The notes under the pieces are model-generated. The model did not search any database. It had not been told where the DNA came from and was given only the letters and a program-made list of their open reading frames with translations. Shown one piece after another: positions 1-11,979 of a stretch of DNA of 64,000 nucleotides. Source of the DNA: Cephalotrichum gorgonifer (taxonomy: Eukaryota; Ascomycota; Sordariomycetes; Microascales; Microascaceae); assembly GCA_900312665.1 (NCBI GenBank), contig ONZQ02000002.1, positions 1,544,200 through 1,608,199 of the forward strand, in the 5' to 3' direction. Each line of letters starts with the position of its first letter. Within the stretch, counting starts at the first letter, position 1. The translations under genes and the position numbers were made by a program.

Positions 1-2055
1 TAATGGTGTAGGCAGAGAGAACTTGAAAAGGGACAGGGGAAAAAAGTGATGGGAGGAATTAGACAAAGCGAGCTAGCCTTCACAATTACGGCAGTTCCGA
101 CTCTACTCTTACATACTAGCAGGGGTGAGAATGCAGCCCGAGCGTAATTCGACATGACGCAGCGGTCTAAAAAGCAAGACCGCGCGAGCGGACAACTTTC
201 AAGCCGCCCCATGAAATCCGTGCTCGTACTCGTACATCGTACCTGTAGAGGGGACAATCAACTGACTAGTGCAATGCCCCATGTTTCGTTTTACGCCCGT
301 CGTACGCGCTATTAGCGCTAGTAAAGTGTGTGCATCTACAAGAATGGAGTTCGCATGGCATGACTTCTTAGGCTTAGAAGGGAACAGCAGAAGCATCAGC
401 GTCCCATGTGGTCATATCAGTCCGTCGGATACATAAATCGGACCTGCCAGGTGTCATCCCATTGCCTATTTCTTCGTCTCTGGCTGCATGACTCGTGGAA
501 GTCCGGCGCCCGGCTTTACGCGATAGCGGCAAACATCTACTATATAAAATAGACTGGACAGCGAACTGTTCGTCACCGTCGGTTGATAATGCCAGGGATC
601 TGATTAGCCCGTAGCATCGTGAAAGGGCGAGAAGGAAGCATCAGAGGAAGGGCGAAAGGGTAGATGGAGGTTTGTACCCCAGCAGGGAAGGAGGGCGTCC
701 ACCTGTCGCGGCTGCCACGAGCCTGACATGGCTCGCCGCCTAACCAGTTTCCCCGCCTCGGCTCCCTTGCTGCCATGTGGGAATCTCTCGTGCCGCTCCA
801 CACCTGCACCTACCTGTCCTTTAATTGTCCGTGCTCCATATCAATACTCGTAGGACGGATGGGTATTCACATACAAGTACATGTAATTGCAATACTACGA
901 GTACTCGGGGATACAGCACCAGGAGTCATGAACTACGATTATCCTTGTGTAGATCGTCATTCGAGCATAAAGTCTCCACAGCTTCGCTGGAGCTTGGCGA
1001 GTCAGCACGTTACAACAAGGTCCCAACAGTAGCGCAGAAGAGGAAAGCCTCCCAGCATTTCGCAGCCTGCAAAGTACTAACCGCACATTCCACCACATCA
1101 CCACTCAATACTTACGACTACGTGTGGTCACTGCTGGGCAATCGCTTGAGGGCGGATATTGTCACCGCCCTAGTAGCATTCTATTCTACACCGTCTCAGG
1201 TTCCTGCATTAGCCCGTCTGAGTTCGAGCAAGTCGGGATTCCATCACATACATTGCCCACCACAAGTACAAAGTACGAAGGAGTTAGTGCTTGTCGTAGC
1301 GTGAGGGGCTCGAGGTACAAGGTACCTTGTAACGTCTTCTCCTTACAAGAATACGTACTTGTAATAATAAGAATCACGAGAAACGAAACAGGCTCATGGG
1401 ACCCTGGCGAATCGACCACCCTGCCACTCCGGCACGCGTCTTCCACGTGGCTCGTACCGCTTTTGCTTGCCGGGTCGGAATTGGAACTGTCAAACAAGAA
1501 GAGAAGGGGGGCCGGGATTTTGAGGGGTCAGCCCGGTTTGGAAGGGCCGAAAATGCGACGCTCTCTCGTGTTTGTCCCCGAGTTTGGCCGAGGAGGACCG
1601 AGTGGCACGAGGGACGAGTATGAGTACAATTGGGGATAGATCTCCTTTGGAGCGGACGATGGCCAGTTAGCTGGGCTGGGCTGAGGGCTGGGGGCCGGGT
1701 TCACTTCCTTCCCCTCCCTCGCTGCCTGTGGAGGACTCGACAAGAACCGAGATGGAATGGCTTGAGCTCGTTGGGATAACTCTTTCGGGATGGGGTATTT
1801 CATTTACTCGCCGAATCAGACGATTCCTCCTCGCCTTATCCCCGCTTATCGATAGCGATATCCATTTTCGGTAATAACCCGAAGGTTGACAGGGAATGTG
1901 CCTAACCAACCTATCAACATGAACTCCTGGCATGGTATGATTATTACAATCCGGCCCTCTCCCTCTCGTCGACCCTGATTGCCGGTTATCCCTCCCTTCG
2001 CCGCCTCGCTTCTCTATATAGGGATAAACCGTCACACACACCGCCACCTTGATCC
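1..2055. other. Intergenic, no supported gene
   Basis: No open frame here has fungal coding character or a recognisable domain. The stretch holds several short palindrome-like words built on GTAC and TACTCGTA or TACTTGTA (around 217-240, 843-910, 1311-1360 and 1611-1622), like those in the other intergenic stretches of the window. The part next to 2056 is probably the 3' untranslated region of the cysteine-rich gene on the minus strand. Confidence 0.5.
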
Positions 2056-2793
2056 TTAATTGCGCTTCCCCTTCTGCCCTTTCTTCTCCATCGACGTATT
2101 CTTCTTCCCCAGGGATGAGCAGTCTAGGTCGATAGCGTACCTCGGCGGGCTGCTGACCGATGGCGAGAGCGAGGAAGGGGCCGAGGACGACGGCTGGGCT
2201 TCGTCCGACGGGAACACAGGACGCCGCGAGGACCCTCCATCGGCGCATTTACGGGGCGGCAAGTGCTGGGGATCAGGCAAGGGGAAGTCTGGGGTTGGGC
2301 ATCCGCTTGTCCCTATTTGTGGCCTTTCCGTCAGTATGAGATCATTCGGAACCGTCTCGTCACTCCCCCCTCCCACGGGCGAACCGGTGTGGACGAGGGG
2401 CCTTAGCATCACCAGAATCGGGGAAGGTTCAAAAGGAAATCGTGTTATACCGAAGTGAGTGCAGTTATTACAGCACCCATGATCACACGTCGCTTGCACG
2501 GCCTCCACCTCGAACGTCTTGGGATCCCTCTTTAGCCTCGCTGTCGGCGCTGTGCACCAGCCCCGCGTGTTAGGACCCCTTCCGCACACACAGCACGTCC
2601 AACTGCCACCCATATCCTTGAACTGACAGTTCTGGAGGGGGCAGCTGGACGGCGTGGCGAGGGAGGGCGCGAAGCTTGTGTCGGCGCAGGGGGACTCGCA
2701 GCCCGTATCGAGATCCAGCGGGGCCGATGAGCAATAGTTCCAGGTTATGGAGGTGTGGGAGCATGGATGCGTTGATGGCTGGCCGTGGCACAT
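2056..2793 (-). CDS. Cysteine-rich fungal protein, paralogue 1
   Basis: An uninterrupted 245-residue frame starts at a real ATG. I do not recognise a named family. Cysteines are dense in the first 115 residues and follow the same plan as the protein at 4747-5139: an MC start, a PC-x-H motif near residue 10, a YC near residue 20, then CPLxxC, WxCCxCG, a G-x-C and finally a CDHGCCNNC motif near residues 104-112. Paired CxxC and CC motifs suggest metal binding or disulphides; no signal peptide is visible, so I favour an intracellular metal-binding protein. Unlike its paralogue it has about 130 more residues, rich in Pro and Ser, ending in a lysine-rich tail. That tail could be partly mis-predicted if an intron is hidden downstream of the cysteine block. 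Function unknown. Confidence 0.6.
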   Translation of the reverse strand: MCHGQPSTHPCSHTSITWNYCSSAPLDLDTGCESPCADTSFAPSLATPSSCPLQNCQFKDMGGSWTCCVCGRGPNTRGWCTAPTARLKRDPKTFEVEAVQATCDHGCCNNCTHFGITRFPFEPSPILVMLRPLVHTGSPVGGGSDETVPNDLILTERPQIGTSGCPTPDFPLPDPQHLPPRKCADGGSSRRPVFPSDEAQPSSSAPSSLSPSVSSPPRYAIDLDCSSLGKKNTSMEKKGQKGKRN

Positions 2794-4746
2794 GATGGTG
2801 ATGGGCCCGAGTCAGTCCGGGGGTTCCGTTCTAGAGGGAAGGGGATGTGGCGAGAATAAGGAGGAGGTATGAACGGGGGGTTTCTTGGTTTCTGGACCTC
2901 GGAAATCAGCCCGGAGAGAACGGTAACTGAGACTGATGCTATTTTTTTTCTTTGGGGGTATGAAGACTGGGTTACAGGCAAGGGAGAGTTAGGGAGGCAT
3001 CACTTCTTGAGGACTCTCTGATTTATATCCCTTTGACTGTACCCTTAGCCCCTTACAGTCCCCGAAGGACTCTTCGAGGCGGATCACGAGCTCCACCAAC
3101 AGCAGACGATGTCATCGTCCTTATCGGCCTCACCGCCGCTACCCCTCACTCGCCCCAAAGACCCAAGCCATATCCAAGCCATCCAAGCCAGGAGTGGCCG
3201 TCTCTCGGAGGAATACAGCCTCATAAACCCTGTGATCCATAAGCTCAGAAGCTCAGAACATGGCAGTCGCGTTACACCGTAGATTAAGGGCCACTGACGC
3301 CTCCCGTCCTACTTATCGGCGTTGATTCGCTCTGCAAGTGCGGACTTGGAGTGGGGGACGATCTACTTCTTGGAATGTGTATGCCTCGTGATGAGAGGCA
3401 TTAGTCTCTCTCTCTCCATATTTTCTTTTCAGCCTGATCCCTGTGCTGGCCGTGCTGGTACTACCGCACCATTTGTTCCACCCCTTGCCAGGGGGAAGCA
3501 GGAAGGTGGTCTAAGAAGAGGTTCTCCTTTTTGTCTGTCTTACAACGGTGGGAGATTTGCTTTGTGGTTACCCTTATGCTATGTTCGCCCTATTATTAAA
3601 CAAGGCCTAAGGGGAGAGAAGGGAGGGTGAAGATTGGGGAGCAGGGAAAGCCACAAGGGCTCGTGAGGCGCGGGAGAAGATCGTTCCCCAAAGCTTCTAA
3701 ACACCTCTACGCACCCCCCAACAAGAGTCAAACCCCAACTAAACCAACTTAATTAAAAAATTCTAATTGAGAGGGGGGAGGTTGCGAGATAAGTTTCCAT
3801 CCGAGCCATGTAGCAGCTACCCGGAGAAGGGGGGGGAGGGGGTTAGGGGTCAAGTTCATTTCCGGGAACCCGGGATTTCCGCCAGTCTGAGCCAATACTC
3901 GGCTACCAGATAGATGCCTTCGTCCCTGTTGTCGGCGCGAGGAATACCAACCTGGTGGGTGGTGGTGGTGGTGGGAGGGTAACAGCTGTCCCGATTCTGC
4001 ACCGCGCGTTCCTTTGCTTTCGCGAGTATATTTTGTGGCGTTTTCTCTTGTGTCACGAGAGTGTGTGACGGGCACTCACCTGAGCTTTCGAAGGGGGAAA
4101 CGGTAGGGCGCTTGAGCGCTTCTGATCGTCCCTGACTTGTCTCTCTTGGGCCCAAGAGATCTCCATTGTGTCCCTGCTGAGCACCCGACTACGTTCTCTT
4201 TGGGTCATTTCCCCAAAGGGCGAGAGTCCGTTCCTAGGCCAGAGGTTAGAATGAAGGACCCGGTTCGGTGATGATGAACCTTGGAGGGGTAAGCTACTCG
4301 GGAATGAAGAGGGGAGGAGGAAGAGGAAATGCAGGTCCGGGCGGCTACTTGCTTCATCGCCGCCGGTGGCGCTTAGGTGGGAGAAGTCAAGAAGCACACC
4401 AGAAACCAAAGGCAGAGCAAATCTGTGACCTTCACGCGAAAGAGAGATCTTCATAGACTTAACTTTGAGTCGGAGCCCGAGGATGCCTGGAGTGTGTTTA
4501 AGCCTGTGCGGGATAAGGCACTTCGAATCGAAGAACCCCGCCCTTATAGCGATCTCGCTCCATTTATTTTCATAAGTCACACACGCAAAGAACGAGGATA
4601 TGCCTTTTCCCCAAGTTACATTCCTCCCATTTGCATTATCGGACTTCAAATCCACCTAGTCTAGAAACAAACCATCCCTCCGCTCCCCTTACCAACCAAA
4701 ACTGCTCAGTCCCATGCCCCCCCTTTTCCCCCTTTCTTGGCAAGCT
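2794..4746. other. Intergenic between the two cysteine-rich genes
   Basis: This stretch contains the promoter region of the gene at 2056-2793 and the downstream region of the gene at 4747-5139, since both are on the minus strand. Frames of 90-200 codons exist on both strands (for example 4053-4655 minus), but they show no family resemblance. There is a short GGT repeat near 3955-3977 and a G-rich run near 3828-3845. Confidence 0.45.
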
Positions 4747-5139
4747 TCACTCTGCCGCTTCGCATGTCGCACAGCATATATGTTCGCACCTCACCTCGCT
4801 CCCGTCAATGATCATCACGCAGCTGCACCTCCCCCCCTCATTCCACGCCTTTCCGCACCAGCAGCAGTTCCATCGCCTATTCCGCGCCTCGTAGGGGCAC
4901 GTCGGGAGGGGGCACTTCGGCACAGACACGGAGCTTATGTGTGGCGGCGGTGGGTGAGGTATCGCCCCGCTGACGGTGTTTGGGCACGTCTGCCGAGGGG
5001 GGGATGGCGTGGGGACCCTCGATGGCCCTTTACTACTACTCCGTGATGACTTCGAGATGCGAGAGGCGGCCGAGGGGCAGTAGGAGGTGACTGTGCGGAC
5101 GTGCTGGCAGGGGAGTGTGTAGGTAGTTACCGTGCACAT
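4747..5139 (-). CDS. Small cysteine-rich fungal protein, paralogue 2
   Basis: This is a single-exon 130-residue protein starting at a real ATG. It begins MC, has a PCQH motif near residue 10 and a YC at residues 20-21, then a Ser/Pro-rich linker of about 50 residues. It ends in a compact cysteine block of the form CPLPTC, WNCCWCG, GGRC and CEHICCATC just before the stop. The same ordered motifs occur in the protein at 2056-2793 on the same strand, so the two are probably diverged tandem copies. The linker lengths differ, and this copy lacks the long C-terminal extension. The paired CxxC and CC motifs suggest zinc or other metal binding; this is inference only. No signal peptide or membrane segment is visible. 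Confidence 0.6.
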   Translation of the reverse strand: MCTVTTYTLPCQHVRTVTSYCPSAASRISKSSRSSSKGPSRVPTPSPPRQTCPNTVSGAIPHPPPPHISSVSVPKCPLPTCPYEARNRRWNCCWCGKAWNEGGRCSCVMIIDGSEVRCEHICCATCEAAE

Positions 5140-8100
5140 AGTTTCCCTTTCGCTGTTTCTTCCCTTTTACTTCTCGTATATGGGCCGTTATCCTTCGCTT
5201 CGTCGGGATACCTTCAGAACCTTGAACAACCGAAGGTATCTCCTGCTTTTTACCCCTTCCTCTCGTTTGATCCCGGTTCTAGGATGACATTCCCGAGGCG
5301 CGGCGTCTCCAAGCGCGGGCTACGTCTCCCTCGGCCCAGTGGAGTATAAGAATCTCTGCCGGCTCTCGGCGGCTCTGCTCACTGGCTCGGATCGTTCCCG
5401 TCGAGACCGGTGCAGGTAACTGGCGCTCTGGGGAGGAGGAGGTCTTGGTCGGGATGAGTCTCACGGACGAGGGGGTTCTCGGGCGAGTCCAGAAACCCAG
5501 TAAGTCCCCTGAACTGGTGTAGGCTACCGAGACGGCGAAGACGTCGTGTTCGCGCGAATTCGATGCTAAGACTGGACAACGAGAAGTAGGCAAAAGTAGT
5601 GAGAGAATCAAGCTTCAACTCCACATGCGAGGCTGGCAAGTGCGCAGGTGTAAGGAGTAGTTCATCCCAAGGGTTTGGTCGGTCGGTCGAGGAAAGACGT
5701 CTACTATCTTTCGGGATCTTGCGAGGGAGCAAAAGAATGGAGAGATTCGGGAGGATGTTCGTCGAGGGATCGAATCGTTTCTCTTGACTAGTTTAACGAG
5801 GAAGGGCGAGAGTACTTGTAGTGTGCTTTTTCATGGTTGAACTCGGTGATTAGAGTCGCATGAACATATAGGACGAGATGACAACGGAACGAGTCTGCCG
5901 AGAAGTCAAACGAGAAGACGGAGCAGGGAATGAATCTATATACTCCCAAACAGCTCCAGCAAAAAAAAAGCTTTCAAAGTTGTAATCACCGTCCTACACA
6001 TCGTTCCCCCAATTCTCTCCACAACGTACCCTCCGCCTTGAGCCTTATACGAACACATCTACCACAGCCGTTGCCAAGACCGCCCCCCGGAGGCGCTTCA
6101 AAAAGATAGAAAAGAGAAGGCTGGCCTTGCTCTACCAGCCAGCTAGTCATTTTATTACGGAATCCTCCTAGCTTCTCGTTCACTTGGGAACGGATCGTCA
6201 AGGGGTGGATATTAGGCGGACGGGGGGTGCCGGCTGGGCGCGCGTCAGTGGCGGGGATATCCACCTTTTTGGCGTGGACGGACGGACCAAAGTGTTGGGA
6301 TCTATTGGGGAGTGGTGAACAAGGGAACTCTGCCACTTCATAGCCTTGGGTAGTCTGGCTGAAATGGGAGAGACGGGGGTGGGGGCGTCTACGCCACGGA
6401 GAGCATCGACATCGTTTCATTGTGGCTACGCAGTCTCTTTTCTGTAGAATCTGGTACGGTTCTGTGGAGGTGATCACCCTCCGCCGTAAAACCGCAAGCT
6501 CCGTTCCTCCCCTACGTAGCCAGAGAGTGCCGTGGACGGCCACGTCCCAGAGGGGGGCGACTTTCTCATGAGCTGAGCAGCACTATTAAACGGACGGTGT
6601 TAACCAGATCTCGAGCTATTAAGGGTGTCAGAAACGGGTTCTCGTACTCATAAAGTGCTGGAAGAAGGAGTAGAACCCTTAGAGGGAGGTACCCTACAGG
6701 GGGGCCGACGGGAGGTGTCCCCCTAGCTCCGGTGAGGTGCAACGAACATCCAGAGAACCGAGTGTCGAGGCTCGGCGCCACACGGGTCACTGAGCTTCTA
6801 CAGCATGGAAACCGTCAGCCCGGTAGGCTATTCGATGGTCTAGATGTCCCAAAGCGCAGGTACCAAAATGGGCTGGCTCTTAAATGTAAAACAAAAAAGC
6901 AAGGTTCCCCCCGAAAGAAGGACCCAGACACCCGGAGACATGTCCACATATTCGGAGGCTATCAGCTGATGCATAGACAAGAGAGAAAATACCAGGAGTG
7001 AGTTTTGGGCGTGTAGCGGACGTTCCGGCTCAAATTCAAGACAATAAGTTGAGAACGGGGCTGGCTGAAAGATCCGAGTCGGCCCCAGGCCCATAATACA
7101 GGGATTCCCTTGCGAGGAGACGGATGTGACAACGACTAGTAGGGAGGACAAACGCAGTAAACGAGCGTGTGGCGTCTTTCGTGCTTCAGCTGGTGAGGCG
7201 GATGAGATGACCCACTCGAAGACGAGCAAAGAGGAAGCGCAGCCTCCTGACGATTAATGAGCTGGACCATGTAGGAGAGGAAGAGAGTTGCATAGCTAGC
7301 GTACATTTCATCGCAGAGCATAGGGATACCAGTTAAGATGAGATGCGATGAGATGATGAGCGGAGCATATCACACGAATGAGAGGTCGTCCCCAGAACGA
7401 CTCACCTGATGAGCCTGGACACACGGTCCCGACCCGACCGGATCTGACCCAACGGTCCGATGTGGTGGTAGATTGAGCAAGGGAGAGACCGGTCTATCCT
7501 GGCGAACGACCCTCAGCCGGTGAGAAGCGTGGGGGGCATCTATAACCAACTCGCGTATACTTCCCAAGACCCACATCCATGTGTGCGCTCACCTTGGAAT
7601 GTTTCACGAGCGATGTCGCTCGGCTGCTGTCTTCCCCATTTCAGCTGGCGGGGACGGGTACCTCAGCCCAGTTCGTCCAGGAGAGAGACCGGGCGATAAG
7701 AAACCTAGGATGTTGTCAGATTCTCTCACCACTCGACAAATGAGATCATCGCCCCCATACTCCAGGCATGCCCCCGGTTGTCCATGAGTGGTAATAGATT
7801 TATTGATAGGGAGGGGCTCTAGGTCCGGTTGGTCGAGCGGGTACCATGGTCTATCTCGTGTGGGGAGCGATGTGAGGATCATGCCGAGCACTTCCAACAA
7901 CATCTCGGTTGCTGGAACGACCCTCAACTTATAAGTCTTTGATCCCTTGAGCTTCCATGAGGGCCAACTCGTTGTCTAGTAGCATATCCTGGGAATTTGA
8001 CCCGAGCTTTCCCATTTTAAACACACGGACGCCATGCGAGAACGCTCCCTTGCCAGCTCTGTATCTCTCGCGAGAGCGGGGCCGAACCTCAATCACCCAT

Positions 8101-9112
8101 GTCAAGATAGTCCCCCTGTTCGCACCGTTCCCAAGAGCTCGCTCCTCCCCTCGCCATGATTCTGCCTTATTTCCCTCAAACAGTTTGGCGTTCGTTCGCT
8201 AGACGCTGTTAGACGGGGGTAAGCTGGCTGAGCACGGTGGTGCAGATGTGACTCGCAGCCATGGTTTGAGAAGGGCACTACAGAGATTTAGAATATAATC
8301 ATACGGCTTGAACACACCTGTCAACGTTGCCGTCAGGTTAGCCCCGCTAAATTCCGACTGAGGAGGCGGCGATGTTAGACAAAGGACCAAATGCTGTGAG
8401 AAGCAGAGCAAGACGTGAGTCTTCCTTCACGATTCCAAGTAAAATGCTCGTAATATACACATTATTATTAAGTTCTGAAAGGGGTATCTGCGGAGGCCGT
8501 TGGCATTCTCCCATAACGGCGCTATACACCTTACGCTACCTTAATGCCGCAGCCGGGTTGGAAAATGGCACCCTGTGGTAAGAAGAGGATGAGGACCGAG
8601 GGGATGCCCCCGCTTGACACTATGGCTCAGCGGGGCCGGGAATTTGTGGGCTCAGTTGTCCGTCTTCACCTTGGGCTGGTCATCCAGTAATGCGTTCTGC
8701 CCACCATGATGACTGCCCATGATGCGTCGATACTTGTGCCATGAAGCCAAATACTTGCGTAAAATAGGGCTTCGGGCAGGAATATGGCTCATACCGAACA
8801 GGAACGCCTCCTATAGAGATCACCTGGGGCAATGGGGTCGGCGACACAAATATAGCGCCACGGTGGAGCCAGATGCCGAATATCCCAGGACCTAGGCGAG
8901 AGGACATCGAGTCCCACAAGCGATGCATCGCCGGGCCGGTCCCAGCGTGGGTGACTAGCAGAAGCACGCAGGCCGAATGCTTCCACGTTTGACAGACCAC
9001 TTTCCTGGGTGGAGTTGGATTGAAAACGGGCTGAGCTTCGGGACCGGCGGACACCTGGGTACAAGTGAGGGCGAGAGACAAAGCGGAACCAAAGGGTTTC
9101 TCGGGGTCGGCA
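5140..9112. other. Long intergenic stretch, no supported gene
   Basis: About 4 kb without a supportable gene. Several frames of 100-185 codons are present on the minus strand (5986-6543, 6840-7229, 7604-7927), but none carries a recognisable domain, and their junctions do not form convincing splice pairs. The segment 7370-7930 looks slightly gene-like and could be a decayed gene; I cannot support it further. The last few hundred bases are the probable 3' untranslated region of AP-2 mu. Confidence 0.45.
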
Positions 9113-10566
9113 TCAGAACCTACAGTGTACGTCCACATTAGCTGGGGGCCTAGCTCTTTAAGATGATAAACGAAGTACTTACCTGACCTCGTACGAGCCT
9201 GCCCTCGTCATATACCTCACCCACTTGACACTCGAATAGTTGCTCTTCTCGAAAACCTTCAGGTACCGAACCAGAAGGCCCGAACTCGTGAACATCAACA
9301 GACTAAAGTCCATACTCAGGGGCGGCCTCGACCACGCCCGTTGATTCGTCGTACTAGAAAGGAAAGCTTCGGCGCTGAGCACAAACTCGCTCTGCCCCGT
9401 GAAACGGCCAATCTTCCACACGATGTGGTTCTCGGAGGGCTCGTACTTGGCCTTGCCTTGGGTACACCTCTCGGTGATCTTGGCGGTGTTGAGAGGGGTG
9501 GGGATACGGACAACGACATTAGTCGCAAAGAGCTTCGAGCCAAAGTTCGCCTTAACTCCAATGCTGTATTCGACCTTGGTACGGCCGACCTCATTGACTA
9601 TTGCGTGGACCTTGAAGGGCAGGTTGACGTTCTCCGTTGATCGGTATCTCATCAGTTCGAACTCGCCATCCGGCGGTACGAAATTAATGATCCTATCAGC
9701 ATCGAACTTGCCGAGCTTAACGCATTGGTGGAACTGGCAATCCTCCAAGGTGACGCTCCCAGCCGCGGCCTTGGTTGCCTTCGACCCCATTCTATTGCCA
9801 CTCGGAAGAGTCGAGAGGCCATCGTTATCGAGGAGAAGTCGGTCATTGAGTCCGAATTTGCACTCGGGCGTGCCCGATAGGTATGCGCGCATCACGATCT
9901 GACCTGTCACGTCGGCGCGGAGGACAGAGCCAGTCGCTGACATGAGCAGGTTGACATCCTCGATAACATCGACGAAGGCCTCGTTCTTCCGGTACTTCAC
10001 ATCCGCTTTCCTCCAAGAGAGCGCACCCGTCGCCTGCATCGTAATCTTTGCCGAGTCTTCCGCAGCCTTCTCCGACTTGACACCTTCGGTCGTGATGTAC
10101 ATCTTGAGGGTGTCCGTCTCGGTATTTTGGGGATAACCGAAATCGAGAATCTCTAGATAACGGCGGACGTTAGAACCTCAGACTATGGGATGCCTCAGCA
10201 GAGGGAACATGCGCCCTTTGGGTACATACCGTCTAGGAGTTCGTAGACGAGGACGAAGTTGTTCTTGACCGCCTCCTCGTCAAACTTGCCGAAGTAGCTG
10301 CGTCCCAACTGGATCAATCGGTAGAGGAACTCGAATATCAGGGCAGCATTGGCATTGCTCTTGGTGATTGCCACCAGGTAGATGTTTTCGTGCTTGACAT
10401 GACTGAAGGTGGTGCTTCCCAGCGTCAAGATAGGAGACCGGACCTGGGCGTTGGATATTACTTGAATGCGGAAGACGTCCGCGAGCCTGGGGCGGCAGTC
10501 ATTTCGGAAGGCCCGAAAGATGAGGTTTTCACCCTTTTGGTTGAAAATGAGAATTCCTGACAACAT
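9113..10566 (-). CDS. AP-2 complex subunit mu (clathrin adaptor, medium chain)
   Basis: This is the medium subunit of the AP-2 adaptor, which binds Tyr-based cargo sorting signals at the plasma membrane and couples them to clathrin during endocytosis. I predict three exons, 10566-10230, 10152-9183 and 9119-9113, giving 437 residues, the usual length for the family. Residues 1-140 are the longin-like N-terminal domain, starting MLSGILIFNQKGE. The mu-homology domain follows from about residue 170, with the conserved stretch WVRYMTRAGSYEVR at the C-terminus. The second exon runs straight into a stop, but that stop sits inside a perfect GTAAGT donor. A 63-base intron with a CTAAT branch leads to a 7-base exon that adds Phe and a stop. 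The assignment to AP-2 rather than AP-1 mu rests on overall resemblance and the longin sequence. Confidence 0.9.
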
Positions 10567-11979
10567 CTTTACCCAGGATATCAGAAGCGCCCTTCCACAA
10601 CGGCGACACGGAGCTCTCGATAAGCGGTCCGGGATAATAATAGGAGGTATTTAGGATTGGGCTTCCCCACCAAGAGCTCCCGCTGTGAGCACGTGTTTAA
10701 TCACATGTATAGTCACGTGGAGACCGCTTCCCCATGCTTGCATTACTGGAGGAACGGGCATGGGGGACAGATGGCAAGAGGATAGCGATGTCACGTTTAT
10801 AAATTCCCGCAATATCACTGCTCAATGAACCATCTCAAGCATTGCATCAAGAGATGAATCAGCTAAGCTGTCTTCTGCAAGTGAGAAGCTCTGCAGCTAG
10901 TGGCAGAGGAACTCCCCGCAAACACTGGAGATCCACAGTGGTGATTTCTCAAGTGGACGGAACTGGACGGACCCTGGAACTCTTATGAGTAGTTGCCCAA
11001 ACAGTTCTTTTCTTCTTCATCGACTTATAGACTTATATCGGTATCCCCAGGCTGGCCGAGCAAGTGCGCAGGCCTCGATTCGAATGTGCTAGTGGCGAAA
11101 TAGCGGCGTGAGCCTGTGTCTCCCACTGATACTCACAGAGTGCAGAGCCAGCCAGCCTATTAGATCACATCCCAAGGCATCCTCGTATGGCATGAGTACA
11201 GGCATAGGATAGCACGGCCTAAAGAAAGGCTGGTGAAATAAAGTTTTCGCCACAAGGAACTGGTATTCTGGGTAGGAGGCGGCCAAAAGTTACTAAAATT
11301 GGGGGACTGTTGAAAGCTGGCTGACCGTTTTCATGGGGGCGGTTTCACATGACCGGGAGGCCGGCGCGGACGCGGACCCTAATGGAAGAAAGGGAAATGC
11401 ATCTACGTCAAACCCATTCACAAAGCAAGCTCAGCCATTCCTCCCACAATCAATTCTATTCCTGGCCTACCATTGGCCCGGGGACCCCTAGTAATACAGT
11501 ACGGATGGGATTTTTGGAAGCCCACGGACGGGCCGATGCCCCGCTCTTATTGGTCCGATATCCAACCAGTGGCGGCCGACTCACCACGACTAACAATGAA
11601 ATTTTTGATCGAAGGCAACAAAACCCCACCAAGCCAAGTCCAAGTGGCGCTCGCCTTGATTATCCCCCCACCAAGGAACATTCTTCAAGAGTTGGCATTC
11701 TTTCACAAACACCCTCGGTCGACCTCAGGTCAGAACTTCTCCTTCTCCTCATCTCCGGTCTGTCGTACTGTTTACGACTTCCCATTCACTTAAACCACAG
11801 CTTTCCTTCACCTTTAATTTGGTTTAAACGTCTTGCCGATTTCGCGCATTCCAGGCGTTTTTTTTTTTACCCCTCCTCACTGCCCCGCCTTATCAGTGAC
11901 GACACAAAATCCAGCCCAACTTCAGCATCGCGAGTGACTCGACACCCAACGGCTTCCGTCTATCCCCTACGCCGCAATC
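10567..11979. promoter_or_regulatory. Divergent promoter region of AP-2 mu and ARB1
   Basis: About 1.4 kb separates the divergently transcribed starts of AP-2 mu and ARB1 and contains no supportable gene. The part near 11700-11900 is pyrimidine-rich with a run of ten T at 11861-11870, typical of fungal core promoters and 5' leaders. Frames at 11349-12026 on the plus strand are probably leader sequence read by chance. No specific factor site is assigned. Confidence 0.4.

Noticed and set aside
7370..7930. Gene-like minus-strand frames
   Set aside because: No domain, no convincing start, and candidate splice sites do not join the pieces; at best a decayed gene.
8680..9138. 152-codon minus-strand frame starting at an ATG
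   Set aside because: Its start lies inside the predicted last intron of AP-2 mu, it overlaps that gene's terminal exon, and it shows no family resemblance.
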